Shown here one piece after another: positions 26,430 to 35,666 of a stretch of 64,000 nt of DNA (position 1 is the stretch's first letter; the number at the start of each line of letters is the position of its first letter). The DNA is from RGZA01 sp041917755. GTDB taxonomy: Bacteria > Pseudomonadota > Alphaproteobacteria > UBA9219 > RGZA01. The notes under the pieces are model-generated. The model worked only from the letters and a program-made list of their open reading frames with translations. It was not told where the DNA came from and did no database searches. The DNA lies in the NCBI GenBank assembly GCA_041917755.1, contig JAYRWY010000005.1:115018-179017 (forward strand), written 5' to 3'. A program made the position numbers and the translations under genes.

Positions 26430-27878
26430 TTATTCACCATTTTTCTGTTGGCGTAATTCCATTTCACCCATCCAGTAACACAGCAGCGTTGCAGGTATAC
26501 GGATTACTGATGTTTTTCCTTTGAAATCTTTCATTCTCCCAAAATCATCAAGTGATTTTGTTACAATATATGCTCTATCTGTGTTTTTCATTTCACAAAA
26601 TTCTATCAATCCCTTTATATCATTTCCACTGACATTGGCAGATCTGTATTTCACCTCGAATGGAATGGTCTGGCCAGAAATTTCAGCAATTAGATCCACT
26701 TCACGGTCCTTTTTACCGCGCCAATAAGTAAATCTTGCCTGATTTTGATAGTACCTCGCAAACAAGTGTTTAAGTACACACGATTCAGCCGCAACGCCCA
26801 ATGCAGACGGATCATCTAAGAATGTCTTTCCCTTCATCATTACTGCAGGCGCAATTGCAGCATCAGCTAGGTATATTTTGTGCCGTCCACGAAGTACTTC
26901 CTTGCCATATCCATACGGCTGTAAACGATAAATAAGATGGGTTGCTTCAAGCAGATCGATAAAATGATTTACTGTCGGGCGCGGCTTAGACAGACTGCTA
27001 CTTAATGTTCCAACATCAAGTATGCCGCCATCGTGGCGACAAAGATAAAGAAATGTCTGTTCTAGCTCTAAAACATGTCTGACACCAAAAAATACGGTCA
27101 TATCGCGCTTGATTGCCTTGTCAATGATATCTTCGCGCAATAATTTCTGTGCCTGAGTCACGGTTTCGACATTAACGGTTTGTGGAAAGCCGCCACGTAG
27201 TAAATAGTCATGAAAATGTGCGATGTAAGCTGATGCCTGCTCGCTTACTTTCAATAATTGATGGTCTGGCCATTCGCCAATTTCACGCAACGAGTTGATG
27301 GTAGGCAGCGCAGGAAGAGATATTTTTTTTAATTGTAAATATTCATAGAAAGATAGCGTAGTAAGACGAATTGTATGCCAGCGACCCACACCAGACTCTT
27401 GATCTGCTTGTATGAGTGGCATGGCGGATCCAGTAAAAACCAGTCTGCGTTGCTTATTAAAGTCGACTTGGTGTTTTACCCACGTTCCCCAGTCGCGCAC
27501 AAACTGTGCTTCATCAATAAACAAATACTCTATCCCGTCTTGTTTTGGTTCTCGTTCTCTCCAAGCATCTAAAACGGCATCAATACCAGCTAGTTTAAGA
27601 ATTGGGTGATCAAATGTTGCGTAGAGAATATTTCCCGGTGCGACCCCTGATTTTAAAAGTGATGATATGGCTTGCAATAGCAGCGTTGTCTTACCAACTT
27701 GACGGGCACCAGAGAGTAGAACTGCTCGTGCAGCTGGGGGGGTTACTATCCATTCTTTTAGTTCGCCGAAAGCTGCTCTTTGCCAATGTGGCAGGTCTTC
27801 GATGGCGTCTCCTCTCCACCAAGGATTAAACTGGCCTAAAACCGCAATTAGCTCTTCTTTTTGAATTTTCATGTTCAT
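26430..27878 (-). CDS. AAA_14/DUF4143 ATPase
   Basis: 482 aa. Walker A GARQVGKTT is at residues 57-65, Walker B YLFIDEAQF around 119-127, and an Arg-containing sensor region follows. The C-terminal part (about 255-440) has the DUF4143 layout, including REVDLIAEISGQTIPFEVKY, a nuclease-like DLI...EVKY motif. Such proteins are common, patchily distributed and of unknown function. The gene is markedly AT-richer than its neighbours and lies between usg and plsC, so horizontal acquisition is likely. No clear ribosome binding site is seen; the second ATG (27872) is an alternative start. Confidence 0.85.
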   Translation of the reverse strand: MNMKIQKEELIAVLGQFNPWWRGDAIEDLPHWQRAAFGELKEWIVTPPAARAVLLSGARQVGKTTLLLQAISSLLKSGVAPGNILYATFDHPILKLAGIDAVLDAWREREPKQDGIEYLFIDEAQFVRDWGTWVKHQVDFNKQRRLVFTGSAMPLIQADQESGVGRWHTIRLTTLSFYEYLQLKKISLPALPTINSLREIGEWPDHQLLKVSEQASAYIAHFHDYLLRGGFPQTVNVETVTQAQKLLREDIIDKAIKRDMTVFFGVRHVLELEQTFLYLCRHDGGILDVGTLSSSLSKPRPTVNHFIDLLEATHLIYRLQPYGYGKEVLRGRHKIYLADAAIAPAVMMKGKTFLDDPSALGVAAESCVLKHLFARYYQNQARFTYWRGKKDREVDLIAEISGQTIPFEVKYRSANVSGNDIKGLIEFCEMKNTDRAYIVTKSLDDFGRMKDFKGKTSVIRIPATLLCYWMGEMELRQQKNGE

Positions 27879-27946
27879 AGATGATTTTTTACACTAAAAT
27901 TATACTATAAGTAAAGTATATAATGCTTAAAATAATAAAATAATGA

Positions 27947-28702
27947 TTAATTAACCAATTTTCCTTCAATCGCGGTCTGTAGTTTCTGCATCATTTCATC
28001 GCGTGGTAAGCCCGCAGGAATAGCAGGATGAATGGTCACGCGTACGCAGCCGGGCAAATGAATGGGTAAAAATCCGAATAGTTTTTTGCGGCCCCAGAAT
28101 TCACCGGAATTGAGCGCGATGGGAACCACCGGAACTTTCAGATGGTCGTATAATACACCCACACCGCGTTGATAGGGTTTGGTTTCCCCCAGTTTGACGC
28201 GCGTGCCTTGCGGGAAAATTACAATCGCACGTTTTTGTGCCACAAAGTTTTCACCCGAGGTCAGCATGCGGCGGATATCGCTGCCCTTTTTCGCGCGTTG
28301 CACAGGGATAGCGCCATATAAATCCATGCACGGACCCCAAAGCGGTACATCGAGTAATTCCTGCTTTAAGACAATCGCGGCATTGGGAAACCAGATGGGC
28401 ACCTGCATGGCTTCCCATGCGGCTTGGTGTTGCACGGCGGCGATGAAGGGCGCGGGTGGTAAATGTTCCAGACCAATTTTTTCATGATGCAGATTTAAAA
28501 AGACGCGTTCACCCCAATCAATCACCCCTACCCATAACGCAATCCATTTTAAAAACAGCGCGCGGTCTTTGGATATTTTGGACACAATTAATGCTGCAAG
28601 GCTTCCCAAAGGCGCCCACGTATAAAAGAACAAGGCAAACGCAATGGAGCGCAAAATAATCAGCGGTGTAATTCTGGGTTCAGGGATAAGCGGTGTGGTC
28701 AT
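27947..28702 (-). CDS. plsC: 1-acyl-sn-glycerol-3-phosphate acyltransferase (PlsC-like)
   Basis: 251 aa. An N-terminal hydrophobic segment is followed by the acyltransferase block I H-Q-A-A-W-E, where Glu stands in place of the usual Asp of HX4D; this HQxAWE form is familiar in alphaproteobacterial PlsC-like proteins. Block III reads IVIFPQGTRV (about 158-167), close to the FPEGTR consensus with Gln for Glu. It adds the second acyl chain to make phosphatidic acid at the inner membrane. It starts 6 bp after the ydcF stop, so the two are an operon. Confidence 0.88.
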   Translation of the reverse strand: MTTPLIPEPRITPLIILRSIAFALFFYTWAPLGSLAALIVSKISKDRALFLKWIALWVGVIDWGERVFLNLHHEKIGLEHLPPAPFIAAVQHQAAWEAMQVPIWFPNAAIVLKQELLDVPLWGPCMDLYGAIPVQRAKKGSDIRRMLTSGENFVAQKRAIVIFPQGTRVKLGETKPYQRGVGVLYDHLKVPVVPIALNSGEFWGRKKLFGFLPIHLPGCVRVTIHPAIPAGLPRDEMMQKLQTAIEGKLVN

Positions 28703-28708
28703 CGGATG

Positions 28709-29317
28709 TCAGGCCATTAAGGTATGCAAGGCTGCCTTCACAATGGCGAGCAGCAATTTATTATATTCTTCCATCATCAAGCTGGCGGTACCGGAATAAT
28801 CCCACCATTGGTCGATATGCGCCTGGGGCGGGTTGACCGCGTAATAATACAGCTCGGTTTTGGGCAGGGCCTGATGGAATTCCAATAAGGCGCGGCGCAT
28901 ATGATAGTTGGATGTAATCACAATCAGGCTTTTAAGGCTGTATTTTTTAACCCAGCCTGCGGCTTCCTTCGCATTGCCATGCGTATCTTCGGCAAATACG
29001 CCCAGTGAAATGCAACATTCCTTTTTCGATTTGGCAGGATGATCCTGAATAAGGCTGTCGATGGTCGCTCTGGGGTCAACACCGGAAATCAGCAAGCGTT
29101 TTGCAAAACCGCTTTGCAATAAATCCAATCCTGCGGGCACGCGTTCGGTGCCGCCGGTGAGCACCACGATACCATCGGCTTTTAAATTGGGATTGAGGCC
29201 TGCCTTTTGCAGACCCATCACATCTTGTGAATAGACAATCAGCCCGCCGAGCCAAATCAGCAGAACAAAAAAGAGGCCATTAAAAATTGGCGGAAGAAAA
29301 GTCTGTTTCAGGTTCAC
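28709..29317 (-). CDS. YdcF family membrane protein (DUF218)
   Basis: About 202 aa from the GTG at 29317; the frame is open to 29380, so the start is uncertain. One N-terminal membrane helix (FNGLFFVLLIWLGGLIVYSQ) precedes the DUF218 domain: ADGIVVLTGGTERVPAGLDL, KRLLISGVD, the acidic EDTHGNAKEAA and IVITSNYHMRRALLEF. Relatives (YdcF, ElyC/SanA) act in the envelope, some in undecaprenyl-phosphate lipid metabolism. In many alphaproteobacteria this gene follows ftsX; here it is separated from ftsX by the PAS/MCP pair. Confidence 0.85.
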   Translation of the reverse strand: MNLKQTFLPPIFNGLFFVLLIWLGGLIVYSQDVMGLQKAGLNPNLKADGIVVLTGGTERVPAGLDLLQSGFAKRLLISGVDPRATIDSLIQDHPAKSKKECCISLGVFAEDTHGNAKEAAGWVKKYSLKSLIVITSNYHMRRALLEFHQALPKTELYYYAVNPPQAHIDQWWDYSGTASLMMEEYNKLLLAIVKAALHTLMA

Positions 29318-29551
29318 TGGTATTCCAACGTTGTGGAGGCGAGTGTAGGCAAGCTGTGGCTTGGCTGCAAGCTGAAGCAACTGACGCGATTATTATTGGG
29401 TTTTTTACGCATGCATGCTGCTACCGTTTGTCACACCATGCGGATGTAGTTCAAACGTTAGCGCGGCGTTTACGTTTGGAAAAATATCCTGATGTTCACA
29501 TGTGCGGATTCTATGCCGTGTATTATCAATGTGAATGTGAGGAAACCATAA

Positions 29552-30076
29552 ATGTCCAGACCCAGTTTGCAGCTGACAGGCGTTGAACGGAAGTTTAGCG
29601 ATCATGAATTGATTGTCAGTAAGACCGATAGTCGCGGGATTATCACCTATGCCAATCGGTTATTTCTGGATTTAGCCGGATATAAGCTGGAAGAGGTTAT
29701 GGGGCAGCCGCACAATATGGTGCGTCATCCGCATATGCCCCGCTGTGTATTCAAATTATTGTGGGACCGCATTAGTGCCGGAAAGGAAATTTTCGCCTAT
29801 GTGGTCAATTGTTCCAATAATGGCGATCATTATTGGGTGTTTGCCCATGTGACCCCCAGTATGGACGAAAAAGGCGCGATTGTTGGTTACCATTCCAACC
29901 GCCGCACCGCGCGCCGTGATGCATTGCAGATTATCGAGCCGCTGTATAAGCAGCTCGCCCTCAAGGAATCCCAAAGTACCAGCGCCAAAGAAGGCCTGAT
30001 GGCGGGTGAAGCCATGCTGACAGATATTATTGCGTCGAAAGGAACCGATTATGACCGGCTTATTCTCTCACTCTAA
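29552..30076 (+). CDS. Aer-like PAS domain protein
   Basis: 174 aa with TGAGGA 8 bp upstream. Residues about 15-115 are a PAS domain of the Aer type: SKTDSRGIITYANRLFLDLAGY, GQPHNMVRHPHMPRCVFKLLW and NGDHYWVFAHVTPS. In Aer this domain binds FAD and reports redox state; one position differs (HPHMP instead of HPDMP). The last about 55 residues are helical. The stop lies inside the following MCP gene (26-bp overlap), so the two are translationally linked. No membrane segment is present. Confidence 0.88.
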   Translation: MSRPSLQLTGVERKFSDHELIVSKTDSRGIITYANRLFLDLAGYKLEEVMGQPHNMVRHPHMPRCVFKLLWDRISAGKEIFAYVVNCSNNGDHYWVFAHVTPSMDEKGAIVGYHSNRRTARRDALQIIEPLYKQLALKESQSTSAKEGLMAGEAMLTDIIASKGTDYDRLILSL

Positions 30077-31430
30077 TCCGCGCTTATGGCTATGGTTTAG
30101 CGCGTTGGGCATCATTGCCGCCGGCGCGGGTCATGTGATGGCATCATGGGGGGTGATGTGGGGCGGGCTCGTACTGGCGGGTATTGCCATACCCTTGGCC
30201 ATGATTGCCACATCGGAATTATCTCGCACATTGGCCGTTATGCAAGAAGGCGGTAATAGCGTGGCCGCACAGGCCGAGCACTATCAACATGCTTTGCAAT
30301 CCATCAATGCAATGAGCACAACATGCAAGGCCATTGCCGCAGGTGATTTTGAAGCCCGCATCAATCTGGCGGGGGAGAAAAACCCACAGCTGGTTGCGCT
30401 GGGTGAACATATCAACGCGATTGTTGATATTTCTGATGCCTATGTGCGTGAATCGATGGCGATGTTCCAGCACGCGGCGGAGGAAAAATTCTACCGCAAA
30501 ATTATTCTGACCGGTTTGCCGGGTTATTTTTATCGCGGCGCGAAGGTGCTGAATGGTGCATTGGATACCGTGCGCGAAAATATCGTGAAGCGCATGAATG
30601 CCACCGCCAATGATTTTGAACGGCAGGTGGGTAGTGTGGTTGCCACCGTGTCTTCGGCAGCGGTGGAGCTGCGTTCCAGCGCGGATAGCCTTGTGAACAT
30701 TGCTTCGCAAACGACAGACCGTGCGACTGCCGTAGCCGCAGCATCGGAACAGGTGACCGCCAGCATCACGACGGTGAGTTCATCTTCCGGTCAATTATTA
30801 GCCTCGATTAATGAAATTGCATCCCGTTCGGATAAGACGGCAGTGTATACGCGCGATGCCGTGACCAAGGTGGCATCGGCGCAGACCACCATGGAAATTC
30901 TGGCATCAGGCTCCAAGAAAATCGATAATGTCGTGAAGCTCATTCAGGATATTGCATGGCAGACCAATTTGCTGGCGCTCAATGCCACCATTGAATCCGC
31001 GCACGCGGGCGATGCCGGTAAAGGGTTTGCTGTGGTAGCGGCAGAAGTAAAAACATTGGCCGACCAGACATCCAAGGCTACGGTGGAAATCTCCGAACAA
31101 ATCCATTCCATGCAGACCAGCACGCAGACCGCGGTAGAAGCGATTAAGGAAATTGCCGGTATCATCACGGAAATCACCCATATGGTGGGCTCGGTGGCCG
31201 CAGCGGTTGAAGAGCAATCTGCCGCGACCAAGGAAATCACCCACAGCATGAGCGAAGCATCCGGCGGGACAACCGAAGTATCGCGCAACATTTCATCGGT
31301 TAGTATGAATGCCGAAGAATCCAAGGATGCAGCGGGTGAAATCCTGAAGGCATCGGAAGAGCTCAGTCGCCGCGCGGTGCAAATGCAAACGCTGGTGGAT
31401 GGCTTTATTCAACAAATCCGTAAAGGATAG
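30051..31430 (+). CDS. Methyl-accepting chemotaxis protein without sensor domain
   Basis: 459 aa from the ATG at 30051, with AGGA upstream. Two closely spaced membrane helices lie at about 11-55, with almost no periplasmic loop. A HAMP-like/helical segment follows, then the long signalling coiled coil. The hairpin tip is WQTNLLALNATIESAHAGDAGKGF, slightly diverged from the consensus. With the upstream overlapping PAS protein it resembles an Aer receptor divided over two genes. It probably signals energy taxis to CheA/CheW, which are not in this window. Confidence 0.9.
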   Translation: MTGLFSHSNPRLWLWFSALGIIAAGAGHVMASWGVMWGGLVLAGIAIPLAMIATSELSRTLAVMQEGGNSVAAQAEHYQHALQSINAMSTTCKAIAAGDFEARINLAGEKNPQLVALGEHINAIVDISDAYVRESMAMFQHAAEEKFYRKIILTGLPGYFYRGAKVLNGALDTVRENIVKRMNATANDFERQVGSVVATVSSAAVELRSSADSLVNIASQTTDRATAVAAASEQVTASITTVSSSSGQLLASINEIASRSDKTAVYTRDAVTKVASAQTTMEILASGSKKIDNVVKLIQDIAWQTNLLALNATIESAHAGDAGKGFAVVAAEVKTLADQTSKATVEISEQIHSMQTSTQTAVEAIKEIAGIITEITHMVGSVAAAVEEQSAATKEITHSMSEASGGTTEVSRNISSVSMNAEESKDAAGEILKASEELSRRAVQMQTLVDGFIQQIRKG

Positions 31431-32465
31431 TTAGAGCAGGCGGCGCAGCGCGCGAAGCACGGTAAAGCGCGCTGCCAGCAGGCAAAACAGCAAGGCAGCA
31501 CAAAACAGAATGCCCCATTCAAGGATGAGGGCAACCCAATCGAGAAAGCCGATATCGAAATTGGGAAACAAGGAAAAGTCGAGGCCCGATGCACTTTTGA
31601 TGATGAGAATGAGAGTGATGAATAAAAACACCAGCGCGACGGAGCAGGATACCAGCATGAGGCGCAGAATGCTCATGCCGGTGTGTTGCGCAATCGCGTT
31701 ATCTTCCGCACCGATGAGATGCAAAATCTCAATCATATCGCGGTTCATGTAGAAGGTCGCTTGCGCAGCAAAATAGGCACTGAGCACCAAGGCAGCAACA
31801 CTGAGCAAAATCACCGAGAGCGAGATGTTGCGCATGCTTTGGCCAAAGGCAACCAATTGCCCCATGAAGCGGCCGTGATCATCAAGGATGGTACCGGGCA
31901 CATCGGCGATGATTTTATTGAGCGCATTTTTGTCGATGGTGGCGCGGGGATCTAGTTGTACATCCAGCAATAACGGAATAGGCAGGCCATCCAGCGTAAT
32001 TTTTTCACCCAGCCATGGTTTGAGCAAATCGCGCATATGTGCAAGCGGCACTGCATCGGCCTTGATGACGCCGGGGACTTTGCGCATACGCTCTTGCACG
32101 GTTTTTAAACGTTCTTCGGCGCTTTTCCAGTCGGTTTGATCCGAAGACGGGCTGAGAATTTCAACCGTCATCGAGGAGCGAATGCCGGTATCCATTCCAT
32201 CGGCGGCGTGACCCAGCACAAAATGCACCAACAGCGCCAGCGCGCAGACATATAATAAGGTCGCAAGGAGCGCAGCGAGCGCCACCGACATTTTGCGGTC
32301 ATTGGTGGGCAGTTGCACGGCCATGGGCTTACGTAAAATACCGCCCACACTCTGTTGCATATCAGCGATTTTTTGCTGCCATCCCAGAAACCAGCTGCCC
32401 CACACCGATTGCGGGGTGTGGTCGGTAACTTCGACGACGGATGTAACGGGTTCTCTGGTGAGCAT
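31431..32465 (-). CDS. ftsX: Cell division protein FtsX
   Basis: 344 aa from the ATG at 32465; the frame continues to 32507, but without a better start. It has an N-terminal cytoplasmic part, a membrane helix (ALAALLATLLYVCALALLV, about 88-106), a periplasmic domain with TVEILSPSSDQTDWKSAEER, and three more helices in the C-terminal half. This is the FtsX topology. With FtsE it couples ATP hydrolysis to activation of cell-wall hydrolases at the septum. It is separated from ftsE by the 454-aa gene at 32545. Confidence 0.88.
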   Translation of the reverse strand: MLTREPVTSVVEVTDHTPQSVWGSWFLGWQQKIADMQQSVGGILRKPMAVQLPTNDRKMSVALAALLATLLYVCALALLVHFVLGHAADGMDTGIRSSMTVEILSPSSDQTDWKSAEERLKTVQERMRKVPGVIKADAVPLAHMRDLLKPWLGEKITLDGLPIPLLLDVQLDPRATIDKNALNKIIADVPGTILDDHGRFMGQLVAFGQSMRNISLSVILLSVAALVLSAYFAAQATFYMNRDMIEILHLIGAEDNAIAQHTGMSILRLMLVSCSVALVFLFITLILIIKSASGLDFSLFPNFDIGFLDWVALILEWGILFCAALLFCLLAARFTVLRALRRLL

Positions 32466-32544
32466 GGCGGGATTTTCATCCGCGATGCAGCAATGGTCAA
32501 GCACCAAGTTAATCAGGGCTGAACCCGACTATGGCAACCAGGTG

Positions 32545-33909
32545 TTACGGATTTGGTCGCGCATCATTGGATGAGCCTTTGACCCGTGATATCACACTGC
32601 GAGCCGCGTCTATGATGCGTCCCAGACGCTCATAACGGCGCGGTGCTTTGGTTTGTGGCGGCGCAGGGATGGGTTTGACCGATTTAATCAATGCATGAGC
32701 CACAATCGATCTGGTGTGTTCATCCCATGTGCCAAAAGGATTTTGTTCGGCGACATCAATCAGGCGGCGTTCTTCCAATTGGGCGGCTTGAGGCGCTGTA
32801 ATAATCCCGTGGTTGATGGCATTGCCAAGAATAAGTTTGAATCCTTCGGCGTCATCATAACGATAACCCGATGCCGGTTTCATCAATGCCATCATGTGAT
32901 AATCACGGTAGCTGGCAACGCTGTAGAGTTCGTTATCCAGTAATTGGTCTTCCACAGCGATGTTATGTTCTTTCGCTTTGGTTTTAATACGATTGCGCAT
33001 GATGCGTGTATGCAAATGGAATTCCGCATTAAATTTGGATTCAGGATAGGTGTAGTGCAGCATGGATAGTGCCGGATGACGCGCTAATGAAAAACTGCCT
33101 ACGCCGCGTTGCACGGCTTCTTCGGTCAGCTTTTCCATGGCGCTGTTATCCATGATGCGTTCATGAAACGGCTTATAGGCCGCCAAGTAGCCAAGATAGT
33201 AGGCGGGCGTATAAAGAATTGCCTGGAATGCATCGTCATCAATGGCGAGCCCAAAGGGCTGTGCGGCTTTATCGGCTTTGTTCAACACGTCGCGGATATG
33301 GCTTGCGAAATGGGTGTCGTAGAGGGCTTGCGGGTATGCATTGGCCAGCGTGCGAATGGAAGGGACGGTTTCACTCCAGATATCGACGGTTTCGCGTTCA
33401 CGCGCAGTGATATGCGCGGTGATGCGCTTTAGTAGCTGGGCTTGTGCGGCTTCCATCTGCGGGCCGATTGCTTCCAGCACCTCAGCCTTTAGCCATGGTA
33501 TAAAACTTTTGAAATCTTTTGGAACTGTGTCCGGATTATGCTTACGCATGGCTTTAAGCAATAATTCCATGGTCAGGTATTGTTTGCCAAAATCACCATC
33601 GCCGGTTTCATAAGCAAAATCTGCAGGCAGATATCCTTTGGAAATAAAATGGGCATGGAGGGCTTTGCCACCTTCAAGTTTGGTTGTGATGATGTCGCGC
33701 TCCAATTTCGTGCGCATGAATCTTTGTGTATTGTTCCATTCGCCATCAAAGGCAAAGCGACCTTTGAGAGTGCCAGTGACGCCATATGCGCTGGCAGCAT
33801 TTTTTTCTGCTTGGTCAAATAAGGGGCGTTCCGCCAAGAACCAGTGCTGCACAAAATCGGGCAGGGTGTCGGAGGAGATGTAATCGTCAGCGTAGATAAT
33901 TGCAGTCAT
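32545..33909 (-). CDS. Hypothetical protein between ftsE and ftsX (454 aa)
   Basis: 454 aa, MTAIIYADDYISSDTLPDFV at the start, soluble and helical, with a basic C-terminus. No family is recognised. It lies on the same strand as ftsE and ftsX, between them, where these two are normally adjacent and often overlapping. The gaps are about 90 bp on either side. Codon use is like that of the neighbours, so it is not obviously foreign. Its position suggests co-transcription with the cell-division pair. Confidence 0.72.
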   Translation of the reverse strand: MTAIIYADDYISSDTLPDFVQHWFLAERPLFDQAEKNAASAYGVTGTLKGRFAFDGEWNNTQRFMRTKLERDIITTKLEGGKALHAHFISKGYLPADFAYETGDGDFGKQYLTMELLLKAMRKHNPDTVPKDFKSFIPWLKAEVLEAIGPQMEAAQAQLLKRITAHITARERETVDIWSETVPSIRTLANAYPQALYDTHFASHIRDVLNKADKAAQPFGLAIDDDAFQAILYTPAYYLGYLAAYKPFHERIMDNSAMEKLTEEAVQRGVGSFSLARHPALSMLHYTYPESKFNAEFHLHTRIMRNRIKTKAKEHNIAVEDQLLDNELYSVASYRDYHMMALMKPASGYRYDDAEGFKLILGNAINHGIITAPQAAQLEERRLIDVAEQNPFGTWDEHTRSIVAHALIKSVKPIPAPPQTKAPRRYERLGRIIDAARSVISRVKGSSNDARPNP

Positions 33910-34001
33910 GGATTAGCCCTTACATGCGATGTAACTAGCGCCCATTATAGCAAATATATTTGAAACTAAAGCGCGTGAGGGGATATGGTTAATGGCAAAA
34001 C

Positions 34002-34676
34002 TTAATGCATCATCAGTTCGCCATGCTGCAAATGCAGGCAGGGTTTTTCCATCTTTTCAATCAATTGGCGGTTATGCGTGGCAATCACTACGGTGGTGCC
34101 CAGTTTGTTAAGTTCCATGAACAGATGCATCAGACGATAACCGGTATCATCATCCACATTGCCGGTGGGTTCATCGGCCAGCAGCAGGCGCGGGCGATTA
34201 ATCACGGCACGCGCAATCGCGATACGTTGTTGTTGCCCGCCGGATAATTCCGATGGTTTTGACATGATGTGGTCACCCAAACCAACCCAGCGCAAGAGCT
34301 CACCCACATAGCTGCGGATTTCGCTTTCGCCGATTTTATTTTCACCCGCACCGCCTGCAATCCGCAAAGGTAGGGCGACGTTATCAAGCGCGGAGAGATG
34401 TTCGAGTAAATGGAAATCCTGGAACACGACACCAATGCGGCGACGCAGCGCGGGTAATTCATCGCGGCGAAGTTCATCGACCTTTTTATCGAATAGCACC
34501 ACATGCCCGCGCGATGGTTTTGCCCCCAGATACATCAGGCGCAGCAAGCTGGATTTGCCCGCACCAGAGGCGCCGGTGAGGAAATAGAACGAGCCCGCGT
34601 TCAATTCGAACGAAATATCCCGCAGGACTTCGGGGCCGGAATCGTAATGCAGACTGACGTTTTCGAAGCGAATCAC
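34002..34676 (-). CDS. ftsE: Cell division ATP-binding protein FtsE
   Basis: 224 aa ABC ATPase: Walker A GASGAGKSS (about 36-44), Q-loop VVFQDFHLLEHLSALDNVAL, signature LSGGQQQRIAIARA (about 143-156), Walker B LLLADEPTGNVD (about 163-174). FtsE-type features such as ERM-like FQDFHLL are clear. It powers FtsX. It is divergent from the zinc-ribbon protein at 34843. Confidence 0.95.
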   Translation of the reverse strand: MIRFENVSLHYDSGPEVLRDISFELNAGSFYFLTGASGAGKSSLLRLMYLGAKPSRGHVVLFDKKVDELRRDELPALRRRIGVVFQDFHLLEHLSALDNVALPLRIAGGAGENKIGESEIRSYVGELLRWVGLGDHIMSKPSELSGGQQQRIAIARAVINRPRLLLADEPTGNVDDDTGYRLMHLFMELNKLGTTVVIATHNRQLIEKMEKPCLHLQHGELMMH

Positions 34677-34842
34677 TTGCAGCGGCTCGTGGTCATTAAA
34701 AGGGGATAGGGTGTGGATAGTTTTAGGGTGTTCTACGGCTTTGGCAACCTTGGTGGCACTCTATCCAATTCTTGTCTTTATATGAATAGAAATTTATTAT
34801 CCAAGGCATGTGCCGCGTCGCTTTTCTGTTCCAAGGCTAGTT

Positions 34843-35631
34843 GTGATCCTTTCCTGCCCATCTTGTGCTGCCCAATTTAATGTGAACCCCAACGCACTTG
34901 GGGCAACGGGGCGAACCGTGCGTTGCGGGAAATGTAAACATCAGTGGCATGCCACGCCGCCTTTGATTACCTTGCCGGCGGATGATTTGACATTTAATGC
35001 GCGCAGCGACAAACCCGATGATGCATCAGATGTGACGATGACCGCCGGGATTGCGCAGAACAGTATTGCGGGTTCCACCAGCGAACCGCCCAAATCCAGT
35101 TTTACGAAAACCACTTTTGATGAAGAAGATGCCATGTCGGCATTGCCTGCCTTTGGCAGTGATGTGGCACCGATTGCCAAGCGCAATGCCATCATTGCCG
35201 CTGTCTTGCTGGCGAGCTTGTTGAGCATTCCCATTTTCATGATTAATCAAGGTGGCAGTGATCGCCCCCCCGAGCATGCCGCGCCCGAACAGCACACCAA
35301 TCCGCAAGAGCAGCATGGCGAACATGTCAAAACCGAATTGAAGAAAGAAGAACGGGAAATCGTTCTGGATGGCACGCCAACCACCCTTTTAAAGGAAGAG
35401 GTGGGTCGTACGATTTTAAGTATTGAAGGCGCACTGATTAACAAGACCAATAAAACCCTGCCCGTGCCTGTATTGCAGGCTCAAGCCTTAAATGCCAAAG
35501 GCAAGGTTGTTAAGGAATGGATTATTCCCATCGGGACAAAGGAAATGGACCCAGGCCAGCGCCAACCCTTTAGTTATTCTATGCCTTTTTCGGAGCAAGG
35601 TGTTGTCGACATTGCCTTTCATTTCCTTTAA
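34843..35631 (+). CDS. MJ0042-type zinc-ribbon membrane protein
   Basis: 262 aa. I chose the GTG at 34843, giving MILSCPSCAAQF, which matches the conserved start of this alphaproteobacterial family; the frame is open to 34810. Two CxxC pairs (CPSC and CGKC) form the N-terminal zinc ribbon (about residues 5-28). A disordered stretch, one membrane helix (IIAAVLLASLLSIPIFMI, about 117-134) and a C-terminal domain (about 175-262) of beta character follow. Families like this usually sit beside ftsE in alphaproteobacteria, as here. Function is unknown. Confidence 0.85.
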   Translation: MILSCPSCAAQFNVNPNALGATGRTVRCGKCKHQWHATPPLITLPADDLTFNARSDKPDDASDVTMTAGIAQNSIAGSTSEPPKSSFTKTTFDEEDAMSALPAFGSDVAPIAKRNAIIAAVLLASLLSIPIFMINQGGSDRPPEHAAPEQHTNPQEQHGEHVKTELKKEEREIVLDGTPTTLLKEEVGRTILSIEGALINKTNKTLPVPVLQAQALNAKGKVVKEWIIPIGTKEMDPGQRQPFSYSMPFSEQGVVDIAFHFL

Positions 35632-35666
35632 ACCAGATTTAATAAATTCCCTGCTAGTTAAACGTC

